Of a stretch of 64,000 bases of DNA, positions 1 through 9,318 are shown in pieces. The stretch comes from Bacteroidota bacterium (GTDB taxonomy: Bacteria; Bacteroidota; Bacteroidia; Bacteroidales; Tenuifilaceae). The DNA lies in assembly GCA_029560875.1 (NCBI GenBank), contig JAKQKB010000089.1:62001-126000 (forward strand). The letters are read 5' to 3'. The notes below the pieces were generated by a model. That model made no database searches and was not told the origin of the DNA. It saw only the letters and a list, made by a program, of their open reading frames with translations. Made by a program: the position numbers and the translations under genes. The stretch's first letter is position 1, and each line of letters opens with the position of its first letter.

Positions 1-1
1 C

Positions 2-511
2 AAGGGGGAGATGAATCATCAGATAATGCGAGCATTCGCATTTATGGCCAACAGAAAGATTTCGGAAATGCCAATTCCTACCGCAACCCGTAAGCGTGTT
101 TTTCATATTATGATTGAGTGTTTGCAGAATATAACCAAGCACTCCGATGATTACGATGAGAAGGAAAAACAGATTGGGAATGGACTTTTTGTAGTGGGGA
201 AGGATAGAGATTCGTTTTATGTGATAACAGGCAATTTAGTGCGAAACGACAAGATGATAGTTCTGGAAAGTAGACTAGAAAAACTCAACAATGCAGCCCC
301 ACCACAGCTTAAGAAAATGTTTTTACAGCAAATGATTGATGGAGAGTTGAATGAGAAAGGCGGAGCGGGATTGGGTCTTATTGATATTGCTCGTAAATCA
401 AAACGAAAGTTATACTATCATTTTGTACCATACGATTCAAGTAGGCACTTTTTTATTTTGGCCATTACTATCCCAATAACCTCTGAGGATGACGAGAGTT
501 CCGATTTCTAG
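2..511 (+). CDS. SiaB-like protein kinase (DUF6272 family), 5' truncated by window edge
   Basis: The frame is open to the left edge: the codons before the ATG at 11 read KGE, and the family normally has about 15-20 further residues ending in a YKGE-like motif, so the true start is probably outside the window. Family knowledge: SiaB-type proteins are GHKL-fold kinases that phosphorylate a small SiaC-type partner in a partner-switching pathway countered by a PP2C/SpoIIE phosphatase. Seen here: an N-box-like ECLQNITKHS and a glycine-rich GGAGLGLIDIARKS ATP-lid motif. A SpoIIE phosphatase lies 1.2 kb downstream. No SiaC gene is visible; it may lie upstream. Family assignment is from motif memory, not a search. 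Confidence 0.7.
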   Translation, partial: KGEMNHQIMRAFAFMANRKISEMPIPTATRKRVFHIMIECLQNITKHSDDYDEKEKQIGNGLFVVGKDRDSFYVITGNLVRNDKMIVLESRLEKLNNAAPPQLKKMFLQQMIDGELNEKGGAGLGLIDIARKSKRKLYYHFVPYDSSRHFFILAITIPITSEDDESSDF

Positions 512-603
512 TAAATAAAATTAAATCTGGTATTATTTTTGACAGCATAATTATGCCAAGTTATTATTTGGAAACAACATAATATTAACTAAGGTATATT
601 TAT

Positions 604-611
604 TACATTTG
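604..611 (+). promoter_or_regulatory. -7 box TACATTTG upstream of the YD-like secreted protein
   Basis: TACATTTG fits the Bacteroidota TAnnTTTG element and lies 39 bases before the ATG at 650. No TTG is found at the expected 19-21 base spacing, so only half of the promoter is supported. Confidence 0.35.
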
Positions 612-649
612 CGTTGTAGTTTGTTTTAGTAAAGGTTAATTGTAATTAA

Positions 650-1630
650 ATGAAACAGTTTATAGCAATATTGGTATCAGCGATAGTTTGTTTTAACTCA
701 ATGGCTCAAACACGGGCTGAATTAATGAGTCGCGAAAAAATTGCTCAGAATAAAGTTGCTTCGGTTACACAATGGACCCATAAGTTCGCAAATAATAAGG
801 TGGACCCAAAAGGTACTGTAACTGTTGTTACCAACTACGATAAGAATGGGAATGCTGTCGAGGTAATAAACTATAAATCTGATGGCACAATCTCATCTAG
901 GCATGAGTATAAGTACGATAAAGAGAATCGTAAAATTGAGTACAACCAGTATCAAGTTCCAATGGGAGGCAAGGAGCTGCGATTGAGTTTTAAGCAAGTT
1001 TTCACTTACGACACTAACGGAAACAAAAAATCGGAACAAGGGTTTGATGGGAAAAATCCCTACAGAATTACTTACAGTTATTTTGACGACAGCAAGCAAA
1101 AAGAAATTCTAAAGTTTAGTGCAGCTAATAGCGTTGAGGAGAAATGGACGTTTGAACACAAGGAGAATATAACTACTGTTTTTGTTTATAAAACTGCGGG
1201 TAAGTTGGACAAGAAAATTGTTCGGAAGTATGATTCAAACTTAAATTTAGTAGATGAAACAAGTTATAGTGGCGCTGCAAAGGAGTTAGGTCGGACTACT
1301 TTCGAGTATGATATTAAGAATCTATTAAAGGTTAAGTCTGAATTTTATGGTGGAAATTTTCGTGCAAACTATTCCTATGTATACGATAATGCCGGACAAC
1401 TAATTGAGGTATACCAGACTAATGCAGCTGGAGAGAAAATTCTTTATAGTGCATATAAATACGATAACAAAGGAAATATGCTTGAAGAGAAGTGGTTCGA
1501 TGGGCAACCTGGCGAATACTCAAAGCGAAACTTTAAGCTCGATAATAAGGGCAACGTTAACGAGGTTGAGGCATATTACTCCGACTACAATTATAAGGTT
1601 GTTTATAAATACACATATAAATTTAACTAG
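650..1630 (+). CDS. Secreted YD/RHS-like repeat protein of unknown function
   Basis: Residues 1-19 (ending in NSMAQ) form a clear Sec signal peptide. The mature protein is made of repeated beta-hairpin units of the form Y-x-Y-D-x-x-G-N-x-x-E, for example YDKNGNAVEV, YDTNGNKKSE, YDNAGQLIEV and YDNKGNMLEE, which resemble the YD (RHS) repeat but without an RHS core or toxin domain. It is probably periplasmic or surface-exposed and may bind carbohydrate or protein. It lies alone between the SiaB-like gene and the SpoIIE gene and is followed by a terminator hairpin. Function is not known. Confidence 0.7.
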   Translation: MKQFIAILVSAIVCFNSMAQTRAELMSREKIAQNKVASVTQWTHKFANNKVDPKGTVTVVTNYDKNGNAVEVINYKSDGTISSRHEYKYDKENRKIEYNQYQVPMGGKELRLSFKQVFTYDTNGNKKSEQGFDGKNPYRITYSYFDDSKQKEILKFSAANSVEEKWTFEHKENITTVFVYKTAGKLDKKIVRKYDSNLNLVDETSYSGAAKELGRTTFEYDIKNLLKVKSEFYGGNFRANYSYVYDNAGQLIEVYQTNAAGEKILYSAYKYDNKGNMLEEKWFDGQPGEYSKRNFKLDNKGNVNEVEAYYSDYNYKVVYKYTYKFN

Positions 1631-1648
1631 CATATTCAGTTAGATATG

Positions 1649-1678
1649 AAAAGGGAGGGTTTTATCTCTCCTTTTTTT
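1649..1678 (+). terminator. Rho-independent terminator
   Basis: AAAAGGGAG pairs with CTCCTTTTT (one G-T wobble) around a 10-base loop and runs into seven Ts, 19 bases after the stop codon of the preceding gene. Confidence 0.6.
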
Positions 1679-1756
1679 ATTTTCACAAAAAAGTTTGATA
1701 AAAATTGATGAAAATATCAAATTATTGATAAATTGAAGGGTTTTTAATACGATAAA

Positions 1757-4700
1757 TTGGTGAGGCGAACTCAATCTTGTTTCATACTGTTTTTTGTATT
1801 TATCTTTTTAAGCCAATCATCTGCTTCTCAGGACATTGGTCGTTACCCTGTTGTTAACTTTCATCATAGGGAGTACAGCGGACATTCTCAGAGTTGGTCA
1901 ATAGTTCAGGACAAAAGAGGATTAATTTATATTGCCAATAATGTTGGAGTTATTGAATATGATGGTAGCGAATGGCGCCACATTTCAATAAATGGGGCAC
2001 TTCCTCGTTGCTTGGATGTTGATGTATCAGGCAGAGTTTGGGTTGGAGCACAGGATGATTTTGGATATTTAGCGGCTGATTCAAGCAATAGCCTGAAATT
2101 CTATTCGCTAAGTAAGTATTTGCCTGAAACATATAAACCTTTTGGGCTTATTAGGCAGGTTTATCATACTAACAATGGAGTTTTTTTTAGTGCAAATAAT
2201 TTGTTAATTCAGTTAAAGCCCGATTTGAGTGTAAAGGTTTGGACTCCCAAGACTATTTTTCATAGAACATATTTAGTCGACGACATTATTTTTTCTAATC
2301 AAAAAGATTTTGGCTTAACTTACCTTTTTAACGACACCCTTAAGCAAGTGCCTGGTGGCGAAATTTTTGCAAAAAAACTGGTTTATACAATTCTTCCATT
2401 TGATGAACAATATTTTATTGTTGGAACACAATCCGATGGATTCTTTCTGATAAACAGAGAGTCATTAAACTCCGATTGCAATAGTGATGCACAAAAACCC
2501 TGTATTATCAAATTTAAAACAGAGGACGATAATTTTTTGTCGAAGAATTGGATTTATTCTGGATTAAAGGTTACCGGTGATGTTTTTGCAATTGGCACAT
2601 ACCGAGGAGGGGTTGTTTTTATTGATAAGCGGGGTCAGTTCATTCGGAGAATCAATCAAAAGGTAGGCCTTCAGGACGATGCAGTTTGGCATTTGCACAA
2701 AGACAATCAAGATAATCTTTGGATGGCCCTTAACAATGGAATATCTTACACATCTATTCACTCACAGTTGACGGAGTGGGATGAGGAGAGCGGTTTTAAG
2801 GGCGTTTTACAATCCGTTGTGCGTTTTAATAACGATATTTACTTAACCTCCAACGTTGGAGTATTTCGTAAACAGAATGGGCGGTTTGCTCAGGTTGCAG
2901 GAATAAACGATTTGTCGTGGAAGTTAAAAGTGATATCAAATGAAGATGGCTCCCAGTCGCTTCTTGTAGCATCGTCGAGTGGAATATATTATGTAAAAGG
3001 CGAAACGGCTTGGCTAATTGAGGATGGTTTGCATCATGCATACTCATTTATTCAATCCAAAGTATACCCCAATATTATTTATGTTGGACTTCGTGATGGT
3101 GTTGGTGTTATAAGAAATTACAAAGGGCATTTTAAGTTTGTTGGAAAATTGGATGGAACCTATGGCGAAGTGTATACTTTGGCGGAGGATAACAATGGAG
3201 ATTTATGGTATTCTGAACGATACAAAGGAGTCGGTTTTTTAGATATAGTTAATCCATATCAATTATTCCACGAAAAGCCTGTCAAGTATACCCTCCCAAA
3301 TAACCCGAAGTACGACGATATGTCGGTTGTGCTAATTGATGGAGTTGTAAAGTCCTCGTCGGAGGGAGGTTTAGCCAGATTTGACTCAAATAAAAATGTG
3401 TTTGTTCCTGATTCTTCCCTGGGAGTTGAATTTGCTGATGGAACAACTGGTATGAGAATTTTTAACCAGGATTACAAGGGAAATATATGGTTTGAGGCTT
3501 ATAGGTATGCCCCAAATAGATGGCTTGAAAGGGCAATAAAATACCCTAATGGAGTTTATCGGCGAGAGCCTGCTCAATTTAGGACTATTCCAGAAACTAT
3601 CTTTTTTGATATTTATGCTGAGCAGGACAATGTTACTTGGATTGCTTCAACCGATGGCCTATATAGGTATGATGGTAGTGTTGGGGTTAGAAACAATACT
3701 TTTATAAAAGTTCTCATTAGGCAAGTTAGTAGTTTTAAATCGACTAAAGTGTATAATGGGGTTCAATACCTTCCAAGTTGTGAGGTTGCTTTCCCAAGCG
3801 AGATTGAGATTCTGGAACCCAAAACTGCAGAGCTACCTTATAAGTATAACTCATTATCGTTTTCTTTCTCTTCGCCTTTCTTTGGACAGCAACAACGTTT
3901 GCAGTATAGTTACTATCTGGAAGGGTATGATGAAGAATGGAGCGATTGGACTTACAGTCAAGCCAAGGAGTATACGAATCTCCCCTTTGGTTCATATAGA
4001 TTTATGGTAAAAGCAAAAAATCTTTTTGAAGTGGAGAGCCCTGCCGCATCGTTCTCGTTCTATATAGATAAGCCATTATATCTTAAGTGGTATGCTTTAG
4101 TTTTTTACTCTCTGATTATTACATTAATTGTTTGGTTTGTTGTGTACTTGAACACTCGAATGTTAAGAGTGTCCAATGTGAAACTTCAGCAGTTGGTTGA
4201 TATAAGAACAAAGGAACTCGTTAAATCCGAACAAATATTGTTGGAGAAAAACCTAGAACTTCAGCATCAAAAGGAAGAGATATTGGCTCAGCGTGATGAG
4301 ATGCAAGATCAGAATAAGCATATTAATGCCAGTATTCAGTATGCTACAACCATACAACAAGCAATACTTCCCGATTTGTCAAATTCCTTAGATGGTTTGT
4401 ATGAGCACTTCTTAATTTATTTACCCAAGGAGTTGGTTTCTGGCGATTTTTATTGGGTATCCCAATCTGGCACAAAAGGGAAGAAATCCGAAAAGGTTTT
4501 TATTGCAGTGGTGGATTGTACTGGACATGGAGTGCCTGGTGCTTTTATGTCATTAATAGGTAGTCGTTTACTGAGCGAAATTGTAAATGAGCGTAAAATC
4601 CATAATCCAGCCGCTATTCTTACAGAGTTAAGTAGTTCAATTAACCTTGCTTTAAGGCAGGATGTAAGTGAGAGTTTTGATGGAATGGATATATCCCTTT

Positions 4701-5098
4701 GTATGATTGAGCGGAAATCAGACGATTTATATATAGTTACTTTTGCTGGGGCTAATCGTCCGTTGTTCTATTATAGCAAGGGAGAGGAACGGATTCATAC
4801 TTTAAAGGGTAATCGCAAATCAATTGGAAGCGTTTTGCCGGATGTCGAGGCAGAATTTACTAATTGGCGTATTACGCTCAGACCTGGCGATATGATTTTT
4901 ATGTGTACCGATGGGTTTACAGACCAGAATAATGCTTTTAAGCGTAAGTTTACTACCTGCCGATTCCACACATATCTCCTTTCGAACATAGATAAGCCTA
5001 TGGATGAGATTTCGAGAGCCTTAGTTAAAGAATTTGATGAATTTAAAGGCGATGAGCGTCAACGCGATGATATAACCGTGCTTGGAATAAGACTATAA
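1757..5098 (+). CDS. Periplasmic two-component-regulator propeller sensor fused to SpoIIE/PP2C phosphatase
   Basis: A non-ATG start is used: TTG at 1757 or GTG at 1760; both give the signal peptide that ends near SQSSASQ. Residues about 30-690 hold Reg_prop blades (WSIVQDKRGLIYIANN, LHKDNQDNLWMALNNG, TWIASTDGLYRYDG). A Y_Y_Y domain follows at about 694-755, one transmembrane helix at about 777-797, a coiled coil to about 865, and a SpoIIE phosphatase domain at about 890-1113 with FIAVVDCTGHGVPGAFM, FMCTDGFTDQ and RDDITV carrying the metal-binding Asp residues. Inference: it transmits an extracytoplasmic signal to a cytoplasmic Ser/Thr phosphatase output instead of a histidine kinase, perhaps acting on the partner of the SiaB-like kinase upstream. 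Confidence 0.85.
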   Translation: MVRRTQSCFILFFVFIFLSQSSASQDIGRYPVVNFHHREYSGHSQSWSIVQDKRGLIYIANNVGVIEYDGSEWRHISINGALPRCLDVDVSGRVWVGAQDDFGYLAADSSNSLKFYSLSKYLPETYKPFGLIRQVYHTNNGVFFSANNLLIQLKPDLSVKVWTPKTIFHRTYLVDDIIFSNQKDFGLTYLFNDTLKQVPGGEIFAKKLVYTILPFDEQYFIVGTQSDGFFLINRESLNSDCNSDAQKPCIIKFKTEDDNFLSKNWIYSGLKVTGDVFAIGTYRGGVVFIDKRGQFIRRINQKVGLQDDAVWHLHKDNQDNLWMALNNGISYTSIHSQLTEWDEESGFKGVLQSVVRFNNDIYLTSNVGVFRKQNGRFAQVAGINDLSWKLKVISNEDGSQSLLVASSSGIYYVKGETAWLIEDGLHHAYSFIQSKVYPNIIYVGLRDGVGVIRNYKGHFKFVGKLDGTYGEVYTLAEDNNGDLWYSERYKGVGFLDIVNPYQLFHEKPVKYTLPNNPKYDDMSVVLIDGVVKSSSEGGLARFDSNKNVFVPDSSLGVEFADGTTGMRIFNQDYKGNIWFEAYRYAPNRWLERAIKYPNGVYRREPAQFRTIPETIFFDIYAEQDNVTWIASTDGLYRYDGSVGVRNNTFIKVLIRQVSSFKSTKVYNGVQYLPSCEVAFPSEIEILEPKTAELPYKYNSLSFSFSSPFFGQQQRLQYSYYLEGYDEEWSDWTYSQAKEYTNLPFGSYRFMVKAKNLFEVESPAASFSFYIDKPLYLKWYALVFYSLIITLIVWFVVYLNTRMLRVSNVKLQQLVDIRTKELVKSEQILLEKNLELQHQKEEILAQRDEMQDQNKHINASIQYATTIQQAILPDLSNSLDGLYEHFLIYLPKELVSGDFYWVSQSGTKGKKSEKVFIAVVDCTGHGVPGAFMSLIGSRLLSEIVNERKIHNPAAILTELSSSINLALRQDVSESFDGMDISLCMIERKSDDLYIVTFAGANRPLFYYSKGEERIHTLKGNRKSIGSVLPDVEAEFTNWRITLRPGDMIFMCTDGFTDQNNAFKRKFTTCRFHTYLLSNIDKPMDEISRALVKEFDEFKGDERQRDDITVLGIRL

Positions 5099-5128
5099 CA
5101 ATACAATAATTTTTAAATCATACTAATT

Positions 5129-7216
5129 ATGCAAATCAGAAAATCACTAGTTGTGCTAATGGCACCTTTGATGTTTTTTGTGTCGTGTAAAAACGAGCCA
5201 GCAGCAAAGGAAGAAATAATTGGGCCAAGTAAGCCTATTGTTACAGATGGGATTTTAACTCCAGAGGTATTATGGTCGTTTGGAAGGTTGGGTGAGTTTG
5301 CTGTTTCACCAGATAATAAATCAATTGCTTACACTGTTACTTGGTATTCAGTTGACAAGAATAAAGGAAATGGTGAACTCTTTATTATGAATGCCGATGG
5401 TTCAGAAAAGAAACAGTTAACTTTTACCAATGCTCATGAGTTCAATCCCCAATGGGTTGATGACAATACCCTTGCATTCCTTTCAACCGAAGGAGGTGTT
5501 TCCCAAATATGGACAATGCGTAAAGATGGTGCAAATTTGAAGAAGATTGAAGGATATAGCGAGGATATCAATGGCTTCTCCTTGTCTCCCGATTGCAAGA
5601 AGTTACTTTTCATAGCAGAGGTTAAGGTTGGTAAAAGTGTTACGGATATTTATGCCGATTTACCAAAAACTAGCGCAATGATTTATGATGATTTGATGTA
5701 TAGGCACTGGGATACCTGGGAGGATAGTGTTTTTAGCCATGTGTTTGTTGCTGATTTTTCTTTGGAAAAAATTCAAAATGTTAAGGACATAATGCCCAAC
5801 GAGCCATACGATAGCCCATTAAAGCCATTTGGAGGAGTGGAGGAGATTTCCTGGAATTCCGACGGTAGCGCAGTGGCCTATACTTGCAAAAAACAAGTAG
5901 GAACGGATTATGCATTTAGCACAAACTCCGATATCTATTTGTATAATCTTAATACCGAGGAAACCAAAAATCTCACAGAAGGTATGGTGGGATATGATAA
6001 GCAGCCTACTTTCTCGCCTGATGGTAAGAAAATGAGTTGGATATCGATGGAGCGTGCAGGATTTGAGGCTGATAAGGAACGTTTGTTTGTTTTGGATTTA
6101 GAGACTGGTGAAAAAGTATACTTGACCAAAAACTTTGACTATTCAGCAGGAAATGTTCTATGGACTTCCGATGGCAAGTCGTTGTACTTTATTTCAGGAG
6201 TTGAGGCTACTTATCAGGTTTACAAAATGGCTTTGACAGACGAGAAACCTGTTGCAATTACTCAGGGAATGCATGATTATCATTCGATAGCATTTTTAGG
6301 TGATAATATAGTGGGAAGTAAGGTGTCAATCGTAAAACCTGCAGAGTTGTATTTAGTTGATTCGAAAACAGGTTCCGAGACAGAACTTACATTTATCAAC
6401 AAGGAAACTCTTTCGCAGCTGAAAATGCCCGAAGTTAAGCAACGTTGGGTAAAATCAACCGATGGAAAAATGGTGCATACGTGGGTAATATTACCGACAA
6501 ATTTCGATAGCACAAAGACTTATCCTGCACTCCTTTACTGCGAGGGTGGTCCGCAAAGTGCTGTTAGTCAGTTCTGGAGTTACCGTTGGAATTTCTCCAT
6601 AATGGCATCGAATGGGTATGTGGTTGTTGCTCCGAGTAGAAGAGGTACGTTGACATTTGGTCAAGAGTGGACTGATCAAATTAGCAAAGATCATGGTGGT
6701 CAGGAAATGCGAGATCTTCTGTCTGCAATTGATGAGGTGAAAAAGGAGCCTTGGATTGATGAGAATAGGTTGGGAGCTGTAGGTGCCAGTTATGGCGGTT
6801 ACACTGTTTTTTGGTTGGCAGGAAATCATAACAAACGTTTTAAAGCATTCATAGCACATTGCGGAGTTTTCAATTCAGAGATGGAGTATATGACAACAGA
6901 GGAGATGTTTTTTGACAATTGGGAAATGGGCGGTGCACCTTGGGAAACCAACAATAAAGTTGCAATGAAGAGCTATGAGCATAGTGCTCATAAGTTTGTA
7001 AAGAATTGGGATACTCCAATCCTTGTAATTCATGGTGGTAAGGATTTCAGGATTCCATACACGCAAGGCATGGCTGCATTTAACTCAGCACGAATGATGG
7101 GAGTCCCTAGTCGCTTTCTATACTTCCCCGATGAGAACCATTGGGTGTTAAAACCCCAAAATGGAATTCTTTGGCAGAGAGAGTTTAAGGGATGGCTTGA
7201 TAAATGGTTGAAGTAA
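5129..7216 (+). CDS. S9 family peptidase (DPP5-like lipoprotein)
   Basis: A prolyl-oligopeptidase family serine peptidase that releases dipeptides or acyl-amino acids. It starts with a lipoprotein signal whose lipobox Cys is residue 20 (FFVSCKN). An N-terminal beta-propeller with TolB/PD40-like repeats (FSPDGKKMSW) covers about 45-400. The C-terminal alpha/beta hydrolase has GASYGGY (Ser about 553), HGGKDFRIPY (Asp about 639) and DENHW (His about 670), so the triad is complete. It closely resembles the protein at 13549-15660 over its full length; the two flank a minus-strand block that holds an M28 aminopeptidase. A terminator hairpin overlaps its end. Confidence 0.9.
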   Translation: MQIRKSLVVLMAPLMFFVSCKNEPAAKEEIIGPSKPIVTDGILTPEVLWSFGRLGEFAVSPDNKSIAYTVTWYSVDKNKGNGELFIMNADGSEKKQLTFTNAHEFNPQWVDDNTLAFLSTEGGVSQIWTMRKDGANLKKIEGYSEDINGFSLSPDCKKLLFIAEVKVGKSVTDIYADLPKTSAMIYDDLMYRHWDTWEDSVFSHVFVADFSLEKIQNVKDIMPNEPYDSPLKPFGGVEEISWNSDGSAVAYTCKKQVGTDYAFSTNSDIYLYNLNTEETKNLTEGMVGYDKQPTFSPDGKKMSWISMERAGFEADKERLFVLDLETGEKVYLTKNFDYSAGNVLWTSDGKSLYFISGVEATYQVYKMALTDEKPVAITQGMHDYHSIAFLGDNIVGSKVSIVKPAELYLVDSKTGSETELTFINKETLSQLKMPEVKQRWVKSTDGKMVHTWVILPTNFDSTKTYPALLYCEGGPQSAVSQFWSYRWNFSIMASNGYVVVAPSRRGTLTFGQEWTDQISKDHGGQEMRDLLSAIDEVKKEPWIDENRLGAVGASYGGYTVFWLAGNHNKRFKAFIAHCGVFNSEMEYMTTEEMFFDNWEMGGAPWETNNKVAMKSYEHSAHKFVKNWDTPILVIHGGKDFRIPYTQGMAAFNSARMMGVPSRFLYFPDENHWVLKPQNGILWQREFKGWLDKWLK

Positions 7217-7242
7217 AAAAGGGGATTTAATCCCCTTTTTTT
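7215..7242. terminator. Bidirectional terminator between convergent genes
   Basis: AAAAAAGGGGA and TCCCCTTTTTTT form a hairpin with A and T tracts on both sides. It sits exactly between the stop codon of the S9 peptidase and that of the minus-strand membrane protein, whose stop (7227-7229) is in the loop, so it can serve both genes. Confidence 0.8.
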
Positions 7243-9176
7243 ATTCTATAGCTAATTTTATAATCATCAATCAAGTACTCGCCATTCTTCTTATTCCAGA
7301 TGTAGGTTTGAATTTTTATATTCTCAGTTTTATAAATAGATGGCAATAATACTTTGAATCTTAAATTTGACCATTCTTCTGGATTGCTATTGAATGGTGT
7401 ACCAATGTCAATTCTTTTATGTTCCAGTCTTTTCTTTCCATCAAATACATTAACTACGAACTTTAATTTGTCCTCTGGAGTTTTTGCGAAAAATTTCATT
7501 TCAACCAGTAATTCAAAGAAATCAAGTTGAGCATTATTGTTGATAGCAAACGTGGAATTCAAATAGTATTTTTGTGATCGTTTTACTCTGAGGTAATTGC
7601 TGGGGTTAATCTTGGAAAAACCAATAAATTCAGAGTCTTTCTCGTAAATAGTATTGTCGAAATCAAAATTGATGACTTCTATGTAAACTCTATCTTTGTC
7701 AGAAATAACTTTTTTGTTGTTTTCCACCACTTGGGGATTGCTTTCTACTTTGCGAAATACTCCAATTTTAAATGGAGTTTCTTTAACTGAGAAAGGTATT
7801 TCTGGATCGAAAATTCGCAATAGTTCAAATTCTGGATTGTTAATAAGTGCATTGATTTCAACGCCTGATGTTTTAGAGTAATGCTCATCGTAAAGGAATA
7901 AATCGCCTACTTTCATAGCCAATAAAGAGTTCCCTTCGATATTTTGGATTCTTGAATCATTAAATTTTGAATTCAAAAAGAAAGGGAACGAAGGATGGTT
8001 ATAGTAAATATTCGACTCGTTTCTAGTGTTTGTTTTTACCCAATCCGAAGTGGTGTTAACTGCAAACGATTCGGAGTCGAGGTTTATTGGGTAGTTTTGG
8101 ATAGCAAAGGGTATATGGATAATCGATGCAAATCCAATTACTAATGCAGCAACTCTAATCCACTCTAATTTAAATATTATTAGAAACATTTTTGCGAAAA
8201 TGTATAAGCCCCTCGTGGCCATTATCGCCATGAAAGGAACAATTGCTGCCATGTATTTACTACTACCTTCAGAGCCGCCAATGCCTGTCCAAAAAGACAA
8301 TGAGTGACCCATGAAATATACAAGAAAAGGTAATACAATTAAAAGGAATTCCTTTGAATACGCTCTTTTTTGCCTTAAGTATAACGATAACCCCGCAATC
8401 AATCCTGTTACGAAGAAAATTTCATTGGGGATACCGAAGAAACCTGGACTCCTTGTCACGAACTGGAATAGACTACCTTGAGTATTTGGGTTAAATTCCA
8501 GTAGTTTAGAGAAATCTGCAAATAACCAGAAAAAACTCTTGCCAAAAAATGCCCCCACAACGCTGAAAAATATAAATGCTGTTAAAGTGTAGAGTATTTC
8601 CTTGTAATGCTTTTTATGTACAAAGTAGTATATGTAAATTAAAATAAGCAAAAATCCCTCTGTTTTGATAATTGGTAGAAAGGAAACAATAATGGCGCCT
8701 GAAATATATCTTTCTTTAACTAGAAAATACGTGGCTAAAATAGCGGTAAAAGCAAAAAGAATCTCTGTTATCCCCGAAAACAGGTTGACCATAAATATTG
8801 GGGTAAAACAGCAAATTACAATTGCAAGGATGGGACTTTTAATTTTTAGTTCTTTTGCAACTAGGTAGGATATATAGCCAGTGGCCATTCCTACAAGGAT
8901 ATTAAAAAGTTGAAAACTTTTAAATCCTAATAAGGCAAAAGGCGAACTTAAAATTGTAAATAAAGGTTTCGATATGTTGTTCAAGAAGAATTCAGGGTTG
9001 CTAAATGCCCAACGTGAGAATTTGTAGTTAATCAAACTCTCCGTTGCACCAGAGAATCCTTCCGAAATAACTAAAATTGCGATAAGTATAACAAGTATTA
9101 TGCTAAGCAATGTGTACAGCAATCTTCTCTCGGTGAAGAAATCATCAATACGCCTTAATGTGCTGGTTAAGTTCAT
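7227..9176 (-). CDS. Polytopic membrane protein, GT-C glycosyltransferase-like
   Basis: About ten or more hydrophobic helices cover residues 20-370, followed by a soluble region of about 270 residues that looks beta-rich. The first extracytoplasmic loop holds EGFSGATESLINYKFSRW and the pattern of helices and loops resembles GT-C lipid-linked-sugar transferases. No exact Pfam family is recognised and no DD/DE catalytic pair is certain. It lies 142 bases downstream of another GT-C-like protein that is translationally coupled to a GT2 dolichyl-phosphate-mannose-synthase-like gene, so the three probably work together in polyprenyl-sugar or surface glycan synthesis (inference). Confidence 0.6.
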   Translation of the reverse strand: MNLTSTLRRIDDFFTERRLLYTLLSIILVILIAILVISEGFSGATESLINYKFSRWAFSNPEFFLNNISKPLFTILSSPFALLGFKSFQLFNILVGMATGYISYLVAKELKIKSPILAIVICCFTPIFMVNLFSGITEILFAFTAILATYFLVKERYISGAIIVSFLPIIKTEGFLLILIYIYYFVHKKHYKEILYTLTAFIFFSVVGAFFGKSFFWLFADFSKLLEFNPNTQGSLFQFVTRSPGFFGIPNEIFFVTGLIAGLSLYLRQKRAYSKEFLLIVLPFLVYFMGHSLSFWTGIGGSEGSSKYMAAIVPFMAIMATRGLYIFAKMFLIIFKLEWIRVAALVIGFASIIHIPFAIQNYPINLDSESFAVNTTSDWVKTNTRNESNIYYNHPSFPFFLNSKFNDSRIQNIEGNSLLAMKVGDLFLYDEHYSKTSGVEINALINNPEFELLRIFDPEIPFSVKETPFKIGVFRKVESNPQVVENNKKVISDKDRVYIEVINFDFDNTIYEKDSEFIGFSKINPSNYLRVKRSQKYYLNSTFAINNNAQLDFFELLVEMKFFAKTPEDKLKFVVNVFDGKKRLEHKRIDIGTPFNSNPEEWSNLRFKVLLPSIYKTENIKIQTYIWNKKNGEYLIDDYKISYRIKKGD

Positions 9177-9318
9177 GTTTCCAATATTTGATGTTGAGTT
9201 GAGATGAGTGTTTAAAAGGTTATTAAACCGACAATTATACTAAATAATTTTCATCCGCTGAGCGTCATCTTTAAAATATGGATGAATGTTCTTGAATACT
9301 AGTTGATATATTTTGCCA

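Noticed and set aside
1404..1643. 79-codon plus-strand ORF
   Set aside because: Out-of-frame shadow inside the YD-repeat-like gene.
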